Program-made: the position numbers and the translations under genes
Shown here: positions 32,178-40,392 of the stretch, one piece after another
How the letters are laid out: each line of letters starts with the position of its first letter
How positions within the stretch are numbered: the stretch's first letter is position 1
Notes under the pieces: generated by a model
What the model saw: the letters and a program-made list of their open reading frames with translations, nothing else
Database searches by the model: none
What the model was told of the DNA's origin: nothing
DNA from: an uncultured Lachnospiraceae bacterium
GTDB taxonomy: Bacteria > Bacillota > Clostridia > Lachnospirales > Lachnospiraceae
NCBI GenBank assembly: GCA_947626795.1
Contig: CANQTH010000014.1
Location: 1-45,896, forward strand
Length of the DNA: 45,896 nt
Reading direction: 5' to 3'

Positions 32178-32210
32178 GGCAGGAAACTGGTTACAGCTTC
32201 CTGCCTTTTT
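32178..32210 (+). terminator. Terminator after the DUF6465 gene
   Basis: GGCAGGAA...TTCCTGCC with an inner ACTG/CAGC extension and a GTTA loop, then TTTTT. Confidence 0.85.
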
Positions 32211-32238
32211 GTAACGCGCCGGGAGGGGAGGATGCCGG

Positions 32239-32910
32239 ATGTATAGAATATTGATCGTGGAAGACGACGCGGTCATCGCAAAGGCAATGAGGGGCTATCT
32301 GGAAAGCTGGGGGCATGAGGCCGCCTGCGTGGAGGATTTTCGGTCGGTCCTGCAGGAGTTCGCGGCCTATGGGCCGCAGCTTGTCCTGCTGGACATCTCC
32401 CTCCCGTTTTACAACGGGTACCATTGGTGCAGCGAGATCCGCAAGATCTCGAAAGTCCCGGTCATTTTCATCTCCTCGGCCTCGGACAACATGAATATCG
32501 TGATGGCCGTCAATATGGGCGGGGATGATTTCCTCGCGAAGCCCTTTGACCTGGACGTGCTTGGCGCGAAGGTGCAGGCGATCTTGCGCAGGGCGTACGA
32601 CTTCGCGGGCGAGGGAAGCCTGCTGGAGCATAACGGGCTGATCTTCGACCGGGAGCGCGGGACCGTGTCGTGCGGGGACGCGCAGGCGGAGCTTACCAAA
32701 AATGAGATCGGGATCCTGCAGGCGCTGTTCGAGAAAAAAGGGCGGACCGTAAGGCGCGACAGGCTGATGGAAAAGCTCTGGCAGTCCGACAGCTTCATAG
32801 ACGACAACACGCTGACCGTCAACGTGGCGCGTTTGCGGAAGAAGCTGGAGGAAGTGGGGGCGCACGACATGATAAAGACGAAGAAAGGGATCGGGTATGC
32901 GCTGGATTAG
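32239..32910 (+). CDS. OmpR-family response regulator (BceR-like)
   Basis: A 223-residue receiver plus winged-helix DNA-binding regulator. The receiver has acidic pocket E8-D9-D10, phospho-acceptor D52 in LLDISLPFYNG and the switch region around FISSASDN. The C-terminal half (residues 125-220) is the OmpR winged helix with TKNEIGILQALFEKKGRTV and IDDNTLTVNVARLRKKL. The overall form is that of BceR-type regulators of antimicrobial-peptide resistance. The ATG follows GGGAGGGGAGGATGCCGG. It overlaps the kinase by 14 bases. Confidence 0.93.
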   Translation: MYRILIVEDDAVIAKAMRGYLESWGHEAACVEDFRSVLQEFAAYGPQLVLLDISLPFYNGYHWCSEIRKISKVPVIFISSASDNMNIVMAVNMGGDDFLAKPFDLDVLGAKVQAILRRAYDFAGEGSLLEHNGLIFDRERGTVSCGDAQAELTKNEIGILQALFEKKGRTVRRDRLMEKLWQSDSFIDDNTLTVNVARLRKKLEEVGAHDMIKTKKGIGYALD

Positions 32911-33946
32911 TTCTTATCTGAGGCGCCATCGGGTCGGGATTGGGCTGTATGCAGTCTTTGCCGCGGTCTTTGCGGGCGTGTTCAGCCTGTACCATCTTCC
33001 GCTTGATCCGGTGTGCTATTGCCTCGAACTGTGCGCTGCCGTCGCTTTTCTTGTACTCCTCGTCGACGGCGTAAGATACCGGAGGCGGGCGGGGGAACTG
33101 GAACGCCAGAGAAAAGCGGTGAAAAACGGCGTGGAATTTTTGCCAGACCCGGAGGATGGGATCGAGCGGCTTTATCAGGAGCTGCTAAGAAGCTCGCAGG
33201 AGGAACGCATCCGCCAGGTGGCGGAGCTGATGCGGGAAAAAACGGACCTGACGGATTATTTTACCTTGTGGGTGCATCAGGTGAAGACGCCGATCGCGGC
33301 GATGCGCCTGCTTTTGCAGGAGGAGGCGGGCCGCCTGGAACGTTTCGGCGCCGCCCGTCAGGAAGAGCGGGCCGGGCGCCATGAATGGGACGCGGACGGG
33401 TCGATCGCGTGGCTGGGCGAGCAAAAACAGGAGATGGAAGCGGAGTTGTTTGAGGTCGAGCAGTATGTGGGGATGGCCCTGCAATACATCCGGCTGAAAA
33501 GCGGGACGAATGATTTCGTGCTGCGGGAGTACGAAGTGGACGGGATCGTGCGTCAGGCGGTCCGCAAGTACGCGCCGATGTTCATACGCAAGAAGCTCTC
33601 GCTTTCTTACGAGCCGCTTGGGATGAAGGCCGTCACGGATGAGAAGTGGATGGTGTTCGTCTTAGAACAGATTTTGGGAAACGCCGTCAAGTATACGGCT
33701 TCCGGCAGCATTTCCATTTACCGGGAAAATTCCTGCCTGACCGTGGAAGATACCGGGATCGGGATCTTGGAAGAGGATCTGCCGCGGATCTTCGAGAAAG
33801 GCTACACGGGATACAACGGCAGGAGCGACAAAAAGGCGTCCGGGATCGGGCTGTATTTGGTAAAAGGGATCTTAGACAAGCTCGGGCATAAGGTCAGCGT
33901 GGAATCGGAAGCGGGAAAAGGGACGAAAGTGCGGCTGATGTTTTAA
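32897..33946 (+). CDS. Sensor histidine kinase (BceS-like, intramembrane)
   Basis: A 349-residue kinase with two N-terminal membrane helices (residues 14-32 and 39-57) joined by a very short external loop, so it probably senses through a transporter or membrane signal. H127 in YFTLWVHQVKTPIAAM is the phospho-acceptor. The ATP-binding domain follows, with QILGNAVKYT, DTGIGI and GIGLYLVKGIL. Such kinases normally sit with BceAB-type ABC exporters; here the next gene is a UvrA paralogue. The ATG overlaps the regulator gene. Confidence 0.93.
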   Translation: MRWISSYLRRHRVGIGLYAVFAAVFAGVFSLYHLPLDPVCYCLELCAAVAFLVLLVDGVRYRRRAGELERQRKAVKNGVEFLPDPEDGIERLYQELLRSSQEERIRQVAELMREKTDLTDYFTLWVHQVKTPIAAMRLLLQEEAGRLERFGAARQEERAGRHEWDADGSIAWLGEQKQEMEAELFEVEQYVGMALQYIRLKSGTNDFVLREYEVDGIVRQAVRKYAPMFIRKKLSLSYEPLGMKAVTDEKWMVFVLEQILGNAVKYTASGSISIYRENSCLTVEDTGIGILEEDLPRIFEKGYTGYNGRSDKKASGIGLYLVKGILDKLGHKVSVESEAGKGTKVRLMF

Positions 33947-34041
33947 AGGAGAATTGCTTATGGAAAAGAAGGCGGCGCCGCGTGAGCGGAGGAGCGCCTC
34001 GGCACGGATGTTTTAAAGGAGAATTGCTTATGGAAAAGAAG
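33937..34041 (+). repeat. Direct repeat at the kinase-UvrA junction
   Basis: A 35-base block is present at 33937-33971 and again at 34007-34041, 70 bases apart. It spans the last codons of the kinase, an AAAGGAGAATTGCTT ribosome site and the first codons (ATGGAAAAGAAG) of the UvrA gene. Only the second copy leads into the long gene. Confidence 0.9.
33960..34016 (+). other. Possible 18-codon open frame made by the duplication
   Basis: The first copy of the duplicated start gives MEKKAAPRERRSASARMF and a stop. It has the same ribosome site as the true start. It may be a by-product, or a short leader peptide that affects translation of the downstream gene. Confidence 0.35.
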
Positions 34042-36528
34042 AGTCTGCCGTCGCACATTGAGGTGCGGGGTGCGAAGGCGCATAATCTGAAAAATGTGGA
34101 CGTGGATATCCCGCTTCATAAGATCGTCGGGATCGCGGGCGTTTCCGGCTCCGGGAAGTCGTCCCTCGCGCTCGGCGTGGTGTACGCGGAAGGGTCGAGG
34201 CGTTATCTGGAGTCGCTTTCCACCTATACCAGGCGGCGCATGTCTCAGGCGCAGAAAGCGCAGGTCGACGAGGTCTTGTATGTCCCGGCTTCGCTGGCCC
34301 TGCGTCAGCGCCCGGGCGTGCCGGGCATCCGCAGCACGTTCGGGACGGGAACGGAATTGCTGAACAGCCTGCGGCTCATGTTTTCCCGCCTTGCCTCGCA
34401 TCGCTGCCCGAACGGGCATTACCTTTTGCCGTCGCTGAACGTCGCCGCGGAACGGGAGCTTGTCTGCCCGGAATGCGGCGCGCGCTTTTACGCCCCCGGC
34501 GCGGAAGAGCTGGCGTTTAATTCGGCCGGGGCCTGCCGCAGCTGCGACGGAACGGGGACGGTCCGGACGGTGGATGAGTCGACGCTTGTCCCGGACGATT
34601 CCCTTACGATCGAGGAAGGCGCGGTCGCGCCGTGGCAGACGCTGATGTGGTCGCTGATGAAGGATATCGCCAGGGACCATGTGGGCGTCCGCACAGACGT
34701 GCCGTTCCGTGACCTGACGGAGCGGGAGAAGGAGCTGGTGTTCCACGGGCCTGCGAAAAAATACCATGTGCTTTATCATAATGAAAAGACGAATACCGCG
34801 GGGGAAATGGATTTTACCTATTTTAACGCGGTTTACACGGTGGAGAACGCGCTTTCCCATGTGAAGGATGAGAAAGGCATGAAGCGCGTGGAGAAGTTTT
34901 TGAAAACCGGGCCATGCCCCGCGTGCGGCGGCAGCAGGCTGTCGGAGGAAGCCCGCGCGCCGAGGATCCGGGGGATTTCCCTGGCGCAAGCCTGCCAGAT
35001 GCCGCTTTTGGACCTGACAGCCTGGGTCGGGGGCGTCCCGGCGTCGATGCCGGAGGAGATGCGGCCGATGGCGGAGAGCATTTGCGAGTCCTTCCTGCAC
35101 GCCGCCAAGCGGCTGCTGGACTTAGGGCTGTCTTATCTGTCCCTTGACCGCGAGGCGTCCACGCTTTCCACGGGGGAACGCCAGAGGATGCAGCTTGCCC
35201 GCGCGGTCCGCAACCGCACGACCGGGGTCTTATATGTGCTGGACGAGCCGTCCATCGGGCTGCATCCGCAGAACTTAAAGGGCGTCACGGGCGTGATGGA
35301 CGATCTGGTCGCGGACGGGAACTCGGTGCTTTTGGTCGACCACGACACGAATATCTTATCCCACGCGGACTGGCTGATCGAGCTTGGCCCGGAGGCGGGC
35401 GCAGGAGGCGGGACTGTCATAGCGGAAGGGACGATCCCTGATATCGTGAAAAACAAAAAGTCAAGGATCGGGCCTTTTTTGTCCGGGGAAGAGGCGGTGG
35501 CCAGGAAGCGGGACGAGGATCCGGCAGGCCTTTTTTCACAGGGCAGGATCCATTTGTCCACGGGGCGGATCCATACCGTGCAGCCGCTTGAGGTGGATTT
35601 CCCGAAAGGGCGCCTGATCGCCGTTACCGGGGTCTCCGGCTCGGGCAAGACGACGATGGCACTTGAGAGCCTGGTTCCCGCGCTGGAGTCCGCGATAAGC
35701 GGCGAAAAGCTCCCGGGCCATGTGAAGGCTGTCGCGGCGGAGGGGATCCGCCATGTGAAATTGATCGACGCGACGCCGATCGGGATCAACGTGCGCTCTA
35801 CGGTCGCCACTTACGCCGACGTCCACGACGAGCTTCGTAAGGCGTTCGCCCGGACGGAAGAGGCGAAGGCTAAAGGCTATAAGGCGGGCGATTTTTCCTA
35901 TAATACCGGGAAGCTGCGCTGCCCGCTCTGCGATGGGACGGGGATGGTCAGCCTGGACGTGCAGTTTTTGCCGGACGTGGACATCCCCTGCCCGGACTGC
36001 CGCGGCTCGCGGTATTCTAAGGAGGCGTATCGGGTGAGGCGGTTCCCGAAAAAAAGCAGGGAGGGCTTCTCGCTGCCGGAATTGATGGACATGAGCGTGG
36101 ACGAGGCGTTCGCGGCCTGCGCGGATATGCCGAAAGTGCGCCGGAAGCTCGAAACGCTGCGCAGCCTTGGGCTTGGCTACCTCACTCTGGGAGAAGAGAC
36201 GCCGGGGCTTTCGGGCGGCGAGGCGCAGCGGCTGAAATTGGCCAGCGAGATGGGGCGCGGGCAGGAAGATTCCGTGTTTGTCTTTGACGAGCCGACCATC
36301 GGGCTGCATCCGTTAGACGTCCGGACGCTGCTGTCGGTCTTCCGCCGCCTGACGGAATCCGGCGCGACGGTCGTCGTCATCGAGCATGACCTGGACATGA
36401 TCAAAAATGCGGATTACTGCATTGATATGGGGCCGGGCGGCGGCGTCCACGGAGGACGCGTCGTCGCGGGCGGGACGCCGGAGGAGATCAAAGAAAATAA
36501 GGAGAGCGTGACGGGCAGGTATCTGTGA
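34030..36528 (+). CDS. Class-II UvrA-like ABC protein
   Basis: An 832-residue tandem-ABC protein of the UvrA family, shorter than housekeeping UvrA (about 940). The first Walker A is GVSGSGKSSLALG (near residue 38), the second GVSGSGKTTMALE (near 545). Both signature segments are present (STGERQRMQLARA and SGGEAQRLKLASE). The zinc-type CxxC pairs (CPECG with CRSCDG, CPLCDG with CPDCRG) remain. A shortened N-terminal insertion suggests loss of the UvrB-binding region. Class-II UvrA proteins are implicated in drug or DNA-adduct resistance. I use the ATG at 34030 after AAAGGAG. Its association with the two-component system is unusual. Confidence 0.92.
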   Translation: MEKKSLPSHIEVRGAKAHNLKNVDVDIPLHKIVGIAGVSGSGKSSLALGVVYAEGSRRYLESLSTYTRRRMSQAQKAQVDEVLYVPASLALRQRPGVPGIRSTFGTGTELLNSLRLMFSRLASHRCPNGHYLLPSLNVAAERELVCPECGARFYAPGAEELAFNSAGACRSCDGTGTVRTVDESTLVPDDSLTIEEGAVAPWQTLMWSLMKDIARDHVGVRTDVPFRDLTEREKELVFHGPAKKYHVLYHNEKTNTAGEMDFTYFNAVYTVENALSHVKDEKGMKRVEKFLKTGPCPACGGSRLSEEARAPRIRGISLAQACQMPLLDLTAWVGGVPASMPEEMRPMAESICESFLHAAKRLLDLGLSYLSLDREASTLSTGERQRMQLARAVRNRTTGVLYVLDEPSIGLHPQNLKGVTGVMDDLVADGNSVLLVDHDTNILSHADWLIELGPEAGAGGGTVIAEGTIPDIVKNKKSRIGPFLSGEEAVARKRDEDPAGLFSQGRIHLSTGRIHTVQPLEVDFPKGRLIAVTGVSGSGKTTMALESLVPALESAISGEKLPGHVKAVAAEGIRHVKLIDATPIGINVRSTVATYADVHDELRKAFARTEEAKAKGYKAGDFSYNTGKLRCPLCDGTGMVSLDVQFLPDVDIPCPDCRGSRYSKEAYRVRRFPKKSREGFSLPELMDMSVDEAFAACADMPKVRRKLETLRSLGLGYLTLGEETPGLSGGEAQRLKLASEMGRGQEDSVFVFDEPTIGLHPLDVRTLLSVFRRLTESGATVVVIEHDLDMIKNADYCIDMGPGGGVHGGRVVAGGTPEEIKENKESVTGRYL

Positions 36529-36540
36529 GGGGGAGAGAGC

Positions 36541-36683
36541 CGTTATACCCAGGACTTTGCGCTTGCTGCAAAGTCCGTAAGAACGTGTAAATTTTGCCGA
36601 GTGGGAATCCGGCTCTTTGCCGAAGGAAAATTTTAAATGAGACGGATTCCGCAACAGGGAAGCCGGAAGGCTGAACTGTTACG
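36541..36683 (+). repeat. Mosaic repeat, modules A-B-C
   Basis: CAGGACTTTGCGCTTGCTGC begins module A, then GTAAGAACGTGTAAATTTTG (B), and a C end GAAGCCGGAAGGCTGAACTG. Same order as at 10569, but the B hairpin is interrupted by AAAATTTTAAATGAGAC. Lies between the UvrA-like gene and mscL. Confidence 0.8.
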
Positions 36684-36721
36684 GCGCGCCTGTCATACGC
36701 CTGCCGTTCCGGCGCCGACGC

Positions 36722-36750
36722 TTGCAATTTGCTAAAAAGTGGGGTATAGT
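36722..36750 (+). promoter_or_regulatory. mscL promoter
   Basis: TTGCAA at 36722-36727, 17 bases, TATAGT at 36745-36750. Confidence 0.65.
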
Positions 36751-36778
36751 AGGGACAAAGCACAAAGGAGGATGCGCG

Positions 36779-37174
36779 ATGAAAAAATTTATGGCGGAGT
36801 TTAAGGAATTCATTTCAAGAGGGAATGTCATGAGCATGGCGGTCGGGATCATCATCGGGTCGGCGTTCACGGCGATCATTACGTCTTTAGTGGAGGACGT
36901 CATCAGCCCGGTGATCGGGATCATCATCGGCGGCCTGGATTTCAGCGGGATCGCGCTGACCGTGGGCAGCGCGCACATCATGGTCGGCAATTTCATCAAT
37001 GCGGTGATCAATTTCCTGCTGACGGCGTTTTGCCTGTTCCTTGTCTTGAAGGTCGTAAATAAGTTCCAGAGGAAGCGCGAGGAAGAAAAGGAAGAAGAGA
37101 AAGAGGAAGAGATCCCGGCGGACGTCCAGCTTTTGACGGAGATCCGCGACCTGCTCCAGGAAAAGGGGCGGTAA
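36779..37174 (+). CDS. mscL: Large-conductance mechanosensitive channel
   Basis: Membrane safety valve that opens under hypo-osmotic stress. The 131-residue protein has the MscL layout. FKEFISRGNVMSMAVGIIIG is the N-terminal helix and TM1, followed by AFTAIITSLVEDVISPVIG, and TM2 is NFINAVINFLLTAFCLFLVL. The C-terminal tail is highly charged (KFQRKREEEKEEEKEEE) and then amphipathic. The ATG at 36779 has AAAGGAGG upstream. It is the first gene after the mosaic repeat. Confidence 0.95.
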   Translation: MKKFMAEFKEFISRGNVMSMAVGIIIGSAFTAIITSLVEDVISPVIGIIIGGLDFSGIALTVGSAHIMVGNFINAVINFLLTAFCLFLVLKVVNKFQRKREEEKEEEKEEEIPADVQLLTEIRDLLQEKGR

Positions 37175-37229
37175 GGGAGGCCGCAAGGACGCGCAGAAAG
37201 GCAAGAAGGAGGCGGCAGACAGGAGATTT

Positions 37230-38168
37230 ATGGAGATATCGTTTAAGAAAGTGGAGCTTGAGGACAGGGAGGCCATTGACGGCTTCCTTCGCATGAAAAA
37301 GTATCGGGGCTGCGATCTGTCATTTCCAAATATTTACTTATGGGGCAGGAAATACCCGACAAAGTTCGCGATCGTGGATCAGACGCTGGTTTTCTTAGGA
37401 AGGGCGGAAAACGGCGGGCCGAGCGTCACCTTTCCGGCGGGAGAGGCCGGGCAGGCGCGGCAGGCGGTCGATACGATGATGCGATGGTTTGCGGAGCGGC
37501 AGGCGGAATTTCGGATGCATCTCGTGCAGGAATGGGAATTTGAGCTGCTCGAAGAATGGTATCCCGGGAAATTCCAGATCGCGTACCAGAGGGATCTGGC
37601 GGATTACGTCTATGAGACGGAAAAGCTCACGACGCTCGCGGGGAAGAAGCTGCACGGGAAGCGCAACCATATCAACAAGTTCAAGGAGAATTATCCCGAT
37701 TGGGCTTATGAGCCGATCACGCCGGAAAACGTGGAGGATTGTTTCCAGATGGCGCTGAAGTGGCGGAGAGAGGCGGGCTGCGAGGAAGACCTGGATAAGC
37801 GGGACGAGATGTGCGTCGCGCTGAACGCGCTGCGCCTCATGGAGGAGCTGAGGCTGAAGGGCGGCCTGCTCCGGACGGAGCCGGGCGGCGAAGTGATCGC
37901 GTTCACGGTCGGCGAGCCTCTGACAGAGGAGATGTTCGTCGTGCATATTGAGAAGGCGTTCGCGGGCGTCCAGGGGGCGTACCAGATGATCAACCAGCAG
38001 TTCGTGACGCATGAGGCGCAGGGGTACCGCTATGTGAACCGTGAGGAAGACACGGGGGCGGAAGGCTTACGGAAGGCGAAATTGTCTTATCATCCGGCAT
38101 TTTTGCTGGAGAAAGGCGTCGTAACATATCAATCACAAGCTCAGGAAAGTCAGGAGGGTCAGATATGA
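37230..38168 (+). CDS. DUF2156-family (GNAT-like) protein
   Basis: A 312-residue protein matching the DUF2156 domain, related to the acyl- or aminoacyl-transferase half of phosphatidylglycerol lysyltransferases but without its membrane part. FLRMKKYRGCDLSFPNIYLW is near the N-terminus. AGKKLHGKRNHINKFKENYP at about residues 146-165 is the most typical segment, and YQMINQQFVTHEAQGYRYVN lies in the C-terminal half. Its substrate is not known. It overlaps the CobW gene by four bases (ATGA), so the two are likely co-translated. Confidence 0.88.
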   Translation: MEISFKKVELEDREAIDGFLRMKKYRGCDLSFPNIYLWGRKYPTKFAIVDQTLVFLGRAENGGPSVTFPAGEAGQARQAVDTMMRWFAERQAEFRMHLVQEWEFELLEEWYPGKFQIAYQRDLADYVYETEKLTTLAGKKLHGKRNHINKFKENYPDWAYEPITPENVEDCFQMALKWRREAGCEEDLDKRDEMCVALNALRLMEELRLKGGLLRTEPGGEVIAFTVGEPLTEEMFVVHIEKAFAGVQGAYQMINQQFVTHEAQGYRYVNREEDTGAEGLRKAKLSYHPAFLLEKGVVTYQSQAQESQEGQI

Positions 38169-39397
38169 CGAAAATAGATATTATCTCAGGTTTTTTAGGC
38201 GCAGGGAAGACGACCTTCATCAAGAAGATGCTCAAGGACGTGTTCCAGGGAGAAAAGATCGTGCTGATCGAGAATGAATTTGGCGAGGTAGGCATCGACG
38301 GCGGCTTTATGCGGGATTCCGGCATTGAGGTCAGCGAGCTGAATTCCGGGTGCATCTGCTGCTCGCTGGTGGGGGATTTTGGGCGGAACCTGCGTGAAGT
38401 CATGGAGCGTTTCCATCCGGACCGCATTTTGATCGAGCCTTCCGGCGTGGGGAAGCTCTCTGACGTCATGAAGTCTGTCCGCGATGTGGAAGCGGAAAAT
38501 GAGGTGAAGCTGATCGGCCGGGTCACAGTCGTGAATACGTTAAAAGCGACGAAGCAGATGAAGGCGTTCGGGGAGTTCTTCAACAACCAGATCGAATACG
38601 CGACGGTCATCGTGTTAAGCCGCACGCAGAACGTCAAGACGGAGCAGACGGAAGCCGTCGTGAAGGCGATCCGGGAAAAGAATCCGAAAGCGGCGATCAT
38701 CACGACGCCCTGGGACGAGATCGACGGGAAGCAGATCTATAAGGCGATCGAGGAGCAGAAATCCCTGCAGGAAGAGCTGATGGAGGAGCAGGAACTCCGC
38801 GATCATGAGCATCATCATCACGAGCATGGGCCGGGACATCATGACCACGACCACGATTATGAGCATGGGCCGGATCATCACGACCACGATCATGAGCATC
38901 GCCATGACCACGAGCATGGGCCGGGACATCATGACCACGATCATGAGCATCATCATGACCACGAGCATGATCACGATCACGAGCATCACCATGACCGCGA
39001 GCATGATCACGATCACGATCATCATCACGATCACGACCACGACCACGAGCATCATCATGACCATGATCACGATCACGGGCATCATCATCATGAGCATGGG
39101 CCGGGACATCACCATGCGGATGAGATCTTCACGAGCTGGGGGAAGGAGACGCCCCATGTATTTACAAAGGAGACGATCGAGCGCGCGCTGAAGGCGTTTT
39201 GCGAAACCGAGGATTACGGCGCGGTGCTGCGGGCGAAAGGCATGGTGCCGTCCGAGGACGGGACATGGATCTACTTTGACATGGTAGACGGCGAATACGA
39301 GCTGCGCTCCGGGGAAGCGGATTACACCGGGAGGCTTTGCGTCATCGGATGCGATCTCGCGGAAGAAAAGATTGAGGAGCTTTTCGGGCTGGCTTGA
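38165..39397 (+). CDS. CobW/P47K GTPase with a His-rich loop
   Basis: A metallochaperone-type GTPase, probably for zinc. The 410-residue protein has P-loop GFLGAGKTT (residues 9-17), the metal-binding CxCC motif SGCICCSL (C63, C65, C66) and a C-terminal CobW domain from about residue 322. Between about residues 212 and 318 lies a loop with more than fifty histidines, in DHEH, DHDH and HGPGHH units. Such runs bind several metal ions and could act as a store. It precedes a second CobW-like gene and follows the DUF2156 gene. Confidence 0.9.
   Translation: MTKIDIISGFLGAGKTTFIKKMLKDVFQGEKIVLIENEFGEVGIDGGFMRDSGIEVSELNSGCICCSLVGDFGRNLREVMERFHPDRILIEPSGVGKLSDVMKSVRDVEAENEVKLIGRVTVVNTLKATKQMKAFGEFFNNQIEYATVIVLSRTQNVKTEQTEAVVKAIREKNPKAAIITTPWDEIDGKQIYKAIEEQKSLQEELMEEQELRDHEHHHHEHGPGHHDHDHDYEHGPDHHDHDHEHRHDHEHGPGHHDHDHEHHHDHEHDHDHEHHHDREHDHDHDHHHDHDHDHEHHHDHDHDHGHHHHEHGPGHHHADEIFTSWGKETPHVFTKETIERALKAFCETEDYGAVLRAKGMVPSEDGTWIYFDMVDGEYELRSGEADYTGRLCVIGCDLAEEKIEELFGLA
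38802..39118 (+). repeat. Coding repeat of the His/Asp-rich loop
   Basis: About 105 codons of degenerate 6- to 18-bp units built from CATGACCAC, GATCACGAT and ATGGGCCGGGACATC. Its length is likely to vary between strains. Confidence 0.85.
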
Positions 39398-39419
39398 CAG
39401 AAGGAAAGGTTGTGTGGAA

Positions 39420-40358
39420 ATGGAAGTTCCGGTATATTTGTTTTCCGGATTTATGGACAGCGGGAAAAGCACGCTGATTAAAGAGACGCTGATCGACGGC
39501 GATTTCGGGGAAGACGGCAGGACGCTCCTGATCCTGTGCGAGGACGGGGAAGTGGAGTTTGAGGAAAGCGAGCTGAAAAAAGCGAACACGAAAATGGCCC
39601 TGATCGAGGAGGAAGAAGAGTTCACGGAAGAAAAGCTGAAGGAATTGAACCGGGAATACCTGCCTGACCAGGTTTTCCTTGAATATAACGGGACGTGGCA
39701 GATGGCGACGTTTTTGGAGATGAGCCTTCCGAAAGACTGGGTTTTGGTGCAGTCCTTAGCGACCGTGGACGCAGGCACGTTCGAGATGTACCTGACGAAT
39801 ATGCGCGCGATGGTGATGGAGCAGATCTTCGCGGCGGACGTCGTCATCATCAACCGCTGCGACGACGATACGCCCAAGGGCAAATTCCGCCGGGCGATCA
39901 AGATGGTGAACCGCCGGGCGCAGATCGCCTACGAGCGGGAGAATGGCGAGATGGACGAGAGTGAGGAAGAGCTGCCGTACGATTTGAGCCAGGACGTCAT
40001 AGAGATCCTGGATATGGACTATGGAATCTGGTATATGGACGCGCTGGACGACACGCGTCGGTACGAAGGGAAAAAAGTGCGATTCCTCGCGCAGGCGTAT
40101 CGGCCGGATAAGATGAAGAAAGGCGTGTTCGTCCCGGGGCGGTTCGCAATGACCTGCTGCGTGGAGGACATCACGTTCATCGGGTTCAAGTGCAAGTACG
40201 ACAAGGCGTCGGAGTTGGCGCACAGATCCTGGGTGACGGTGACGGCTGAGATCCGGAATGAATTTGCGATGGAGTATAAAGGGAAAGGCCCGGTCTTGTA
40301 CGCCATAGACGTGCAGCCGGCCGAGAAGCCGGAAGACGAGCTGGTTTATTTTAATTAG
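39420..40358 (+). CDS. CobW-like GTPase with a DUF1980-like C-terminus
   Basis: A 312-residue protein. P-loop GFMDSGKSTLI is at the N-terminus, and NRCDDD replaces the usual NKxD. The CxCC metal motif of the first GTPase is missing. From about residue 225, RFLAQAYRPDKMKKGVFVPG, then RFAMTCCVEDITFIGFKCKY and a VYFN end resemble the C-terminal domain of YcgQ-type proteins (DUF1980). The fusion suggests a metal-handling partner of the upstream gene. I start at the ATG at 39420; a GTG at 39414 is also possible. ilvD follows. Confidence 0.82.
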   Translation: MEVPVYLFSGFMDSGKSTLIKETLIDGDFGEDGRTLLILCEDGEVEFEESELKKANTKMALIEEEEEFTEEKLKELNREYLPDQVFLEYNGTWQMATFLEMSLPKDWVLVQSLATVDAGTFEMYLTNMRAMVMEQIFAADVVIINRCDDDTPKGKFRRAIKMVNRRAQIAYERENGEMDESEEELPYDLSQDVIEILDMDYGIWYMDALDDTRRYEGKKVRFLAQAYRPDKMKKGVFVPGRFAMTCCVEDITFIGFKCKYDKASELAHRSWVTVTAEIRNEFAMEYKGKGPVLYAIDVQPAEKPEDELVYFN

Positions 40359-40392
40359 ATGACAAGCATGAGAAAGGAAAGAGGGAAAGGAA

